A DNA stretch of 64,000 nt from an uncultured bacterium (GTDB lineage: Bacteria; Cyanobacteriota; Vampirovibrionia; Gastranaerophilales; Gastranaerophilaceae): the NCBI GenBank assembly GCA_902797965.1, contig CADBUY010000001.1, positions 124,001 to 188,000 on the forward strand. Direction: 5' to 3'. A model generated the notes under the pieces. The model had not been told where the DNA came from, searched no databases, and saw nothing but the letters and a program-made list of their open reading frames with translations. This document shows positions 58,417-64,000 of the stretch, piece after piece. How positions within the stretch are numbered: the stretch's first letter is position 1; each line of letters begins with the position of its first letter. The position numbers were made by a program, and so were the translations under genes.

Positions 58417-58836
58417 ATGACAATAAAATTACAAATATACAAATGCTCAGTTTGCGGAAATATTGTTCAGGTTTTGCAGTCAGGTGACGGGAATCTTGTC
58501 TGCTGCGGACAGGAAATGGAACATCTGCCAATTCAATATGATACAAATGAGCTTGGCGAAAAACATACTCCAAAAATGGAAATTCAAGATGGGAAAAAAT
58601 ATGTAAATGTTATCGGTCATCCAATGACCAAAGAACACTTTATTCAGTTTATCGAAACCATATCAAACAACAATAATGAACTTCACCTAAAGTTTTTCAA
58701 GCCTGATGAAATTCCTGAAATGGAAACAAAAATTGATGATAAAGATGGTTTTTATTCAATTGAATACTGTAACATCCACAATCTCTGGGGCGATAACGTA
58801 ATGCTAGAAAACGAAAACGGAAATTATTCAATATAG
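58417..58836 (+). CDS. Desulfoferrodoxin-type superoxide reductase
   Basis: The 139-residue protein has an N-terminal desulforedoxin-like centre (YKCSVCGNIVQVLQSGDGNL, CCGQEM with four Cys) and the superoxide reductase iron site with ligands in GEKHTPKMEIQDGKKYVNVI, HPMTKEHF and CNIHNLWG. It reduces superoxide to hydrogen peroxide without producing oxygen, a hallmark of anaerobes. GTAGGAGGGTAATTT precedes the ATG. The ferritin gene begins 10 bases after its stop, so the two form an oxidative-stress/iron operon. Confidence 0.95.
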   Translation: MTIKLQIYKCSVCGNIVQVLQSGDGNLVCCGQEMEHLPIQYDTNELGEKHTPKMEIQDGKKYVNVIGHPMTKEHFIQFIETISNNNNELHLKFFKPDEIPEMETKIDDKDGFYSIEYCNIHNLWGDNVMLENENGNYSI

Positions 58837-58845
58837 GAGTCAAAA

Positions 58846-59337
58846 ATGATTAGCGAAAAAATTAATCAAATAATAAACGAACAAATCAATAAAGAATTTT
58901 ATTCAGGATATCTGTATTTATCAATGTCTGCAAATCTGCATGAAATCGGACTTTTTGGGTTTGCATCCTGGCTTAAAATTCAGGCAAAAGAAGAAGTCGA
59001 ACATGGTTTAAGATTATTAGACTATTTACTTGAAAGAAATAGCTATGTTACATTGCAGCAAATCAGAACACCTGAATTTGAATTTAATGGTGTAATCTCG
59101 GTATTCAATACACTATATGAACATGAAAAATGTATAACAAATGCTGTAATGCAAATTGCAAAACTTGCAGAAGAAGAATGTGACAGGCAAACCCTTTCTT
59201 TTATTGACTGGTTTATAGAAGAACAAACAGAAGAAGAACAACAGGTTAAAAGTATAATTAAGCGTCTGGAAATATTTGGCGAAGATAAAGTAGCTCTTTA
59301 TCTTATGGACAAAGAACTTGCAGGGCGTGAAGCATAG
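58846..59337 (+). CDS. ftnA: Bacterial non-heme ferritin
   Basis: The 163-residue protein is a four-helix ferritin: IINEQINKEFYSGYLYLSMS, GLFGFASWLKIQAKEEVEHG with the ferroxidase EExxH, and FIDWFIEEQTEEEQQVKSII. It oxidises and stores iron as a 24-mer in the cytoplasm. It is cotranscribed with the superoxide reductase and followed by a strong terminator at 59352-59374. Confidence 0.95.
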   Translation: MISEKINQIINEQINKEFYSGYLYLSMSANLHEIGLFGFASWLKIQAKEEVEHGLRLLDYLLERNSYVTLQQIRTPEFEFNGVISVFNTLYEHEKCITNAVMQIAKLAEEECDRQTLSFIDWFIEEQTEEEQQVKSIIKRLEIFGEDKVALYLMDKELAGREA

Positions 59338-59351
59338 GGAAAATGGTTTTG

Positions 59352-59374
59352 GGTGCGTTATTTAACGCACCTTT
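59352..59374 (+). terminator. Rho-independent terminator after ferritin
   Basis: GGTGCGTTA and TAACGCACC form a perfect 9-bp stem followed by TTT. It separates the ferritin gene from the convergent dgkA gene and may serve both directions. Confidence 0.75.
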
Positions 59375-59386
59375 ATAACTATAACT

Positions 59387-59767
59387 TTATCCAAGCAATA
59401 ACGGTAAAATTTTGCTGCCATACAAAATTACACCAATAAATACGCTTATAATGGTTGCAAACATTACAGCACCGGCTGAGATATCCTTTGCCATTCCTAC
59501 CATTCTTGAATATTTGTTATGATAGATTGAATCCAATGCAAACTCTATTGCCGTATTAAGCATCTCGCAGCAGATAACAAGAGCTATTGCAAATAAAACT
59601 ATGCAAAATTCTATTGCAGAAAATCTTAAATATGCTGCCAGCAGTAATACAATAGTCGCAACAACGACATGAACTCTTATATTTATTTCACTTTTTAATG
59701 CAAGATTAAACCCTTTTCTTGCATTCTTAAAAGTGTTATTGAATCCTTGTTGCTTATATCTTGACAT
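59387..59767 (-). CDS. dgkA: Diacylglycerol/undecaprenol kinase
   Basis: The 126-residue membrane protein has three hydrophobic helices and the kinase motif CEMLNTAIEFALDSIYHNKY, the NxxxE-type metal and ATP site of the DgkA family. In cyanobacteria and Gram-positive bacteria the enzyme phosphorylates undecaprenol rather than diacylglycerol. Its start overlaps the end of ybeY by 14 bases, and the operon continues upstream through the HD phosphodiesterase gene, the conserved pgpH-ybeY-dgkA order. Confidence 0.93.
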   Translation of the reverse strand: MSRYKQQGFNNTFKNARKGFNLALKSEINIRVHVVVATIVLLLAAYLRFSAIEFCIVLFAIALVICCEMLNTAIEFALDSIYHNKYSRMVGMAKDISAGAVMFATIISVFIGVILYGSKILPLLLG

Positions 59768-60275
59768 ATTCTATACTCTCCAGAGCTTTTTTTTGCTCAG
59801 CTATAACAAAATTGTACTCTTCTTCGCTTTGGTGGTCAAACCCCAAAAGATGCATCAAACCATGGCTGATTAAGAAAAACATCTCCTGTCTCCAGTTGTT
59901 TGAGCCGCTTATGTCCTGATTTACCAAATCGTGAACTTTATCCATTGCAATTACAATCTCACCTAAATTAATATCACCATCAAAGATAAAACTGTTCTCG
60001 TCATCTGCAAAAATAGCAAAAGTAATGATATCGGCAGGATAATCTTTATCTCTGTAATCGCGATTTAATTCATGTGTTTTTTCCGAATCACAAAACACGA
60101 TATCTAATGTTATAGACTCATACTCCTTTCCCTCGAGGCAAGACTTTGAACCTACATCAGAGATATAAAATTCCAATAGTTTGCGGGTTTTTTCGATTAC
60201 ATCTTTTTCATCTATATCAGCATACCGCTCTTTATCAATTATTTCAGTAAATACGTTAATCTGAGTCATCTGCAA
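59754..60275 (-). CDS. ybeY: Endoribonuclease YbeY
   Basis: The 173-residue protein ends its catalytic region with HGLMHLLGFDHQSEEEYNF, the HxxxHxxxxxH zinc motif of YbeY, after DYPADIITFAIFADDENS and LGEIVIAMDKV. It is a single-strand-specific metallo-RNase involved in rRNA maturation and ribosome quality control. It lies seven bases after the HD phosphodiesterase gene and overlaps dgkA. Confidence 0.95.
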   Translation of the reverse strand: MQMTQINVFTEIIDKERYADIDEKDVIEKTRKLLEFYISDVGSKSCLEGKEYESITLDIVFCDSEKTHELNRDYRDKDYPADIITFAIFADDENSFIFDGDINLGEIVIAMDKVHDLVNQDISGSNNWRQEMFFLISHGLMHLLGFDHQSEEEYNFVIAEQKKALESIEYVKI

Positions 60276-60282
60276 TCCCTAT

Positions 60283-62499
60283 TTATGTATCTGCAGAAGG
60301 ATTTTCTTTAGACAAAGTTTCCATCTTTTTAGTTTCAAGTTCTTTTACTTTTGCATCCAAATCAGCATCAAGAGTCGGTTTGGCAATTATTGGTTTTGGA
60401 ATTAAATCCTGAGTCTGCTGTGAATTTTTGCCAAATTCCTGAACCAAATCATCATGATATTTAATTCTCTTATGGTGCATGCCCCTTAGCATTCTTGAGA
60501 AAGTTTCACCCACAATTTTTATATCACGCAAAGTTAGAGGAGAGTCAGATAACTGTCCGTCACTTAGTCTTTCTTTTATGATTTTATTTATAATTGCATC
60601 AATCTCTTCATTAGACGGGTTTTTAGCCGCTCTTACTGCTGATTCTACGGCATCTGCAATCATTAAAATTGCAGTTTCTTTCATGTTAGGTTTTGGACCA
60701 GGATAACGGAATTGTTCTTCTTTAACGTTTTCCGCACCTTCTTCTTTAAGAGCTTCATTATAGAAATAACTTACAAGGCTTGTTCCATGGTGCTGAAGAA
60801 TAAAGTTATGTATAACCTGAGGCAGATGAGCATCTTTAGCTAATTCCAAACCATCTTTCGGGTGAGCCGTAATAAGCATTTTTGAAAATCTTGGCGTGCA
60901 AGAATTATGTGGATTTTCAATACCGTAAAATGATTGATTTTCTACAAAGAACATTGGTCTAAGAAGTTTACCGATATCGTGATACATAGCACCGACTCTT
61001 GCAAGAACAGGGTTAGCACCAATTGCTTCTGCCGCATTTTCGCACATGTGAGAAACCGTCAAGCTGTGATTAAATGTTCCGGGAGCTTCCTGCATCAGAC
61101 GTTTCAACAGTTCCTGATTATGATCAGCCAATTCTGCTAATCCGTATGGAGTCATTATTTTAAACATATTCTCAATAATAGGTAGTGCGCCAAGAGTAAG
61201 AATACCGCTTATTACAAAACAGTTAATCAGCAAATAACCCAAGTCTTGCATTATTAATATATTATCAATATCCATCATAAACTTTTCCAAGAAATATATT
61301 CCGCCCGATATCAGAACAGATACAAAGGAAATCTTTGCACTTACCAATAACAAATCTGAGCGTTTTGAGAATTTAAGTTTTGACATAGCAGTCATTACAA
61401 CCGTATTCAACAGCATAAATACTGCAATAACTTCAGGATTCCAGTGCATACCTATTGCAATAATCGCAAGAACTATCGTGGAAGCAAAGAACGCATTTCT
61501 CGGGGTTGTAAATATTGACAAAAGAATTGTATATGCAGGAATTGGCATTATATATGGAGAGAATCCTGTCGGTAAAAGAGCCGATATCATTCCCAGCGCA
61601 AATGTAAATGAACCCATTATTGTCATATATTTAGCATTATAATAAGGTTTTTCATAGTTTTTCTCATATTGCAAAAATACGAAAGTAAAAAACGAAATCA
61701 ACAGGAACATTCCCAATATTCCGCCCCAGTTAACCTCAAGGACATTGTATCCTGCTGCACGCAAAGCATCACGTTTCAATTTGGTTACTGGTTCTCCTTC
61801 AAATACTATTTTTTGTCCTTTTTTGAAAACTACTTCATAAGGTTTTACAGAGTTTTGAGCATTCTTCTTTGCAATCTCTGTGGCAAATTCATCAACTACA
61901 AGGTTTGGAACAATTACCTGATTTAAAACTCCTGTAATTAAAGTTGCCTGATATCTTGGAACATTGCTCGGAATATTTTTTCTGATAATTGCTTCAACCC
62001 TATTATTTTCAAAATCTTTTGAAGAAATACCCAAATTTAGAACTGAAGCTAAAGTGACTTGAGCTTTCTCAAAAACAATATGCAAATCGTTATCACTCGA
62101 TTTGAGCAAGAAATCAACAAGTCCCTGTTTCCCTGATTCATCAAAAAGAACTTTTAGTTCATCACGTTTGGTATCTTCAGAGATATCTTTTTCTCTGATT
62201 TTCAGAACTGAGTTTCTTAGCGTTTGAAGATTTGTTGTAATAAATTCATCTTCTGCCTGAGTAATAATCGGTTCTACATTCTGAATAACTTCTTTTTTAT
62301 GCTGCTCCGTTTTCTTTGTGTCAATAACTTTGATATCTCTCTGAGCAACAATATCCTTTTTGCTTATACCGTTTTCAATAACTTTTTGAAAAAAGTAATT
62401 CTGAGAAGATATTGCAAGGGTCATTAATGCTGTAAAAAGCACAAAGAAAAATCCATTTCTGAAGTTTTTTGATGATATAAAATCAAGAATTTTTTCCAT
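60283..62499 (-). CDS. PgpH/YqfF-type 7TM-HD phosphodiesterase
   Basis: The 738-residue protein has an N-terminal membrane helix, a large extracytoplasmic domain (about 35-260), a seven-helix membrane region (about 265-455) and a cytoplasmic HD domain with MYHDIGKLLRPMFFVENQSF and later ILQHHGTSLVSYFYNEALKE and MIADAVESAVRAAKNPSN. This 7TMR-HDED/HD architecture is that of PgpH, which hydrolyses cyclic di-AMP. A GAPGTFNHSLTVSHMCENAA-like stretch (PGTFNHSL) is the family's conserved entry to the HD domain. Context (ybeY, dgkA, cdd) is the standard one. Confidence 0.93.
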   Translation of the reverse strand: MEKILDFISSKNFRNGFFFVLFTALMTLAISSQNYFFQKVIENGISKKDIVAQRDIKVIDTKKTEQHKKEVIQNVEPIITQAEDEFITTNLQTLRNSVLKIREKDISEDTKRDELKVLFDESGKQGLVDFLLKSSDNDLHIVFEKAQVTLASVLNLGISSKDFENNRVEAIIRKNIPSNVPRYQATLITGVLNQVIVPNLVVDEFATEIAKKNAQNSVKPYEVVFKKGQKIVFEGEPVTKLKRDALRAAGYNVLEVNWGGILGMFLLISFFTFVFLQYEKNYEKPYYNAKYMTIMGSFTFALGMISALLPTGFSPYIMPIPAYTILLSIFTTPRNAFFASTIVLAIIAIGMHWNPEVIAVFMLLNTVVMTAMSKLKFSKRSDLLLVSAKISFVSVLISGGIYFLEKFMMDIDNILIMQDLGYLLINCFVISGILTLGALPIIENMFKIMTPYGLAELADHNQELLKRLMQEAPGTFNHSLTVSHMCENAAEAIGANPVLARVGAMYHDIGKLLRPMFFVENQSFYGIENPHNSCTPRFSKMLITAHPKDGLELAKDAHLPQVIHNFILQHHGTSLVSYFYNEALKEEGAENVKEEQFRYPGPKPNMKETAILMIADAVESAVRAAKNPSNEEIDAIINKIIKERLSDGQLSDSPLTLRDIKIVGETFSRMLRGMHHKRIKYHDDLVQEFGKNSQQTQDLIPKPIIAKPTLDADLDAKVKELETKKMETLSKENPSADT

Positions 62500-62522
62500 A
62501 TATTAATTATCCTTTTTAGTTA

Positions 62523-62759
62523 TTATCTATGTTTTATAACAAACCCGCATTTTGTACAAGCCAGAACTTGTCCGGTACTATCCACAGGCATAAAGTTATG
62601 TTTGCAGGTCAAAGCCTCATCCTCAATTGGTTCATTTATAATCTCTCCATCCTGATTGATATTTACACCCTCTTTAAGATTATTTTCAGGATTTGCACCT
62701 GTTCCTCGCTTATTTTTATTAAGCCATTTTATAAAAATTTCAAATATATACATATTCAT
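62523..62759 (-). CDS. Small zinc-ribbon-like hypothetical protein
   Basis: The 78-residue protein has a polar N-terminal half and a C-terminal cysteine pattern (CKHNFMPVDSTGQVLACTKC-GFV) that could bind zinc through CxH...CxxC. It sits between cdd and the HD phosphodiesterase gene on the same strand with short gaps, so it is probably cotranscribed. The motif is compact and likely conserved in the lineage; function unknown. Confidence 0.6.
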   Translation of the reverse strand: MNMYIFEIFIKWLNKNKRGTGANPENNLKEGVNINQDGEIINEPIEDEALTCKHNFMPVDSTGQVLACTKCGFVIKHR

Positions 62760-62802
62760 AAAGTGATTTGGTATTTATTACCTTATCACATCCTTTAGCT
62801 TC

Positions 62803-63192
62803 CTATATTTTAAAACCATACGGCAAGTATTCGCTCAGCTTTCTTACAATAAGCTCTCCCATATTTTCCGTAATGATTTCGACTACATTATCATCACCCT
62901 GAAACTCATACATTACTTGTCTGCATGCTCCGCAAGGATTGCAATCATCAGCATTTGGCGAATAAATTGCAACAGCTAAAATCTCTCTTTCACCCTCTGA
63001 AACTGCTTTAAATATTGCACACCTTTCAGCACAAATTGTCATTCCAAAAGACGAATTTTCAACATTACACCCTGTATAAATTTTTCCGCTTCTAGCAAGT
63101 ACACTTGCACCTACCGCAAAACGTGAAAAAGGTGAATAAGAAGTTTTTGAAGCCTCTTTTGCCATATCCATAAGTAATTTGTAGTCGTACAT
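62803..63192 (-). CDS. cdd: Cytidine deaminase
   Basis: The 129-residue protein is a homotetrameric-type cytidine deaminase: YSPFSRFAVGASVLARSGKI, NVENSSFGMTICAERCAIFK with the catalytic CAE, and DCNPCGACRQVMYEF with the PCxxC zinc ligands. It converts cytidine and deoxycytidine to uridine forms in pyrimidine salvage. It is first in the operon leading to pgpH, ybeY and dgkA. It is divergent from the vWA gene at 63308. Confidence 0.96.
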   Translation of the reverse strand: MYDYKLLMDMAKEASKTSYSPFSRFAVGASVLARSGKIYTGCNVENSSFGMTICAERCAIFKAVSEGEREILAVAIYSPNADDCNPCGACRQVMYEFQGDDNVVEIITENMGELIVRKLSEYLPYGFKI

Positions 63193-63307
63193 AATTTTCC
63201 TTACTTAACTTTCTATATTTTAGCATACTTTATATAGTTTGTTAATTCCCATAAACTCATCAATAAGGTAATACAAAAACATTTAAATTGAGTTTACTAT
63301 TTTATGT

Positions 63308-64000
63308 ATGAAAAAATTTTTATTATCTCTGGTAATTATTGCTATACCTGTTTTTGCATACGAAGTCTTTTCTCCTGATAATTATTCATATACTTCTATC
63401 TCCAATAAACTTCTTTTTGTAGTGGATTTTTCTAACAGCATGAGCGAATACCTCGAAAGTCAGACAAAAGTTAATCAAATAAAAGATTTGATGAACAGAA
63501 TTTTACCACAAATCTCAAGTGATACAGAAATTGGTTTGAGAGTATACGGACATACTTGCAATCCTATTGCATTTAATGCATGTAGAAGCTCTGAATTAAT
63601 CGTTCCGCTTGGATTTAACAATTCAAACAAAATAGCATCCGAGCTCAAACACTTGCGCCCTAGAGGAATGACACCGATTACATATTCATTAAAGCAAGCT
63701 GTAAACAAAGATCTTAGCAAATTTGACGGAATAAAACACATTATACTTCTGACGGACGGAGGAGAGAATTGTGACGAAAGTCCATGCAATTATGCAATTG
63801 ATTTAATGAAAAAACGCAGAGACATAAAAATTGATGTCATAGCCTTTGATGTATCTGACGATGACGATTTGGCACAACTAAAATGTACAGCTGATGTAAC
63901 CGGAGGTGTTTTTAATGAAGCACACACAAAAGCACAACTCTTTCACTCTATGGAAGACATGATAACTCCCCATAAAAATGTTGAAGCTGTAATTTATAAA
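63308..64000 (+). CDS. Secreted von Willebrand factor A domain protein, 3' end outside window
   Basis: The first 231 codons are visible. The product starts MKKFLLSLVIIAIPVFAYEV, a Sec signal peptide, and continues with a vWA domain: KLLFVVDFSNSMSEYLES (the DxSxS metal site), PRGMTPITYSLKQAV (the MIDAS threonine) and HIILLTDGGENCDESPCN (the MIDAS aspartate). Relatives include periplasmic adhesion or TerY-like proteins. Cysteines in GHTCNPIAFNACRS and ENCDESPCN suggest disulfides. The ATG at 63308 has no clear Shine-Dalgarno sequence. The C-terminal part is outside the window. Confidence 0.85.
   Translation, partial: MKKFLLSLVIIAIPVFAYEVFSPDNYSYTSISNKLLFVVDFSNSMSEYLESQTKVNQIKDLMNRILPQISSDTEIGLRVYGHTCNPIAFNACRSSELIVPLGFNNSNKIASELKHLRPRGMTPITYSLKQAVNKDLSKFDGIKHIILLTDGGENCDESPCNYAIDLMKKRRDIKIDVIAFDVSDDDDLAQLKCTADVTGGVFNEAHTKAQLFHSMEDMITPHKNVEAVIYK

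Overview
The window is AT-rich bacterial DNA. The most likely source is a gut member of the Gastranaerophilales ('Melainabacteria', non-photosynthetic relatives of cyanobacteria). This is an inference from gene content: the core block ykgJ-like/rlmN/DUF115/dtd/SIS, the block cdd/pgpH-type HD/ybeY/dgkA, a desulfoferrodoxin-ferritin pair fitting anaerobic life, and several small proteins sharing an N-terminal signature of the type MQVQxIN...F.AK. A 16S gene or marker phylogeny would be needed to fix the taxon. No rRNA gene and no CRISPR array is present; one tRNA gene (tRNA-Ala TGC, minus strand, 46070-46142) is present.

Layout. 1-4600: end of a cytosine-5 methyltransferase gene, a PreA-type dihydropyrimidine dehydrogenase, and small lineage-type hypothetical genes with dispersed palindromic repeats. 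4600-5640: about 1 kb of non-coding, repeat-bearing DNA. 5640-10040: a compact mobile cassette (ParB-like/N6-adenine methyltransferase fusion, a broken DUF5681 gene, DUF2924, large serine recombinase), flanked by an exact 14-bp direct repeat. 10140-12100: small minus-strand genes (GIY-YIG-like, DUF1232, membrane proteins) and a small Xre regulator. 12250-21100: a defence island with a WG-repeat/PPP-phosphatase/WYL-regulator operon, a GmrSD-type (DUF262-DUF1524) restriction protein, a three-gene ABC-3C system and a HigBA-like toxin-antitoxin pair.

21500-46100: an integrative element. It has a LuxR-type HTH-only protein, a tandem AAA+ ATPase, a DUF4143 ATPase, a serine resolvase with a res-like upstream region, and a very elaborate type I restriction-modification operon. 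The order in that operon is hsdM, RhuM-Fic, two tandem nucleotide-cyclase-like proteins, hsdS, DUF2971, a one-TM protein, a zinc-ribbon protein, an LPO_1073/Vpar_1526-like protein, a frameshifted hsdR, an unknown gene and a second DUF2971 gene. A G2P/X-like replication initiator with an origin-like leader follows, then a large serine recombinase whose stop codon lies inside the 3' end of tRNA-Ala, marking the right boundary.

46200-64000: chromosomal. It begins with a remarkable 954-residue protein of about nine tandem helix-turn-helix repeats followed by two Mrr-like nuclease-fold domains. Ordinary housekeeping genes follow (PLP lyase, metallopeptidase-like protein, SIS isomerase, Dtd, DUF115, RlmN, YkgJ-like, superoxide reductase, ferritin, DgkA, YbeY, HD phosphodiesterase, Cdd, and the start of a vWA protein).

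The most interesting regulatory signals are: (i) an operator-like dyad TGTC-N7-GACA at identical distance from a TATACTT -10 box in front of two different operons, each next to a WYL-type regulator gene (one truncated); (ii) a 24-bp promoter element shared by the AAA+ and resolvase operons; and (iii) three repeats at exact 33-bp spacing around a near-consensus promoter. The best candidates for undescribed biology are the HTH-array/Mrr protein and the cyclase-pair-containing type I RM operon.
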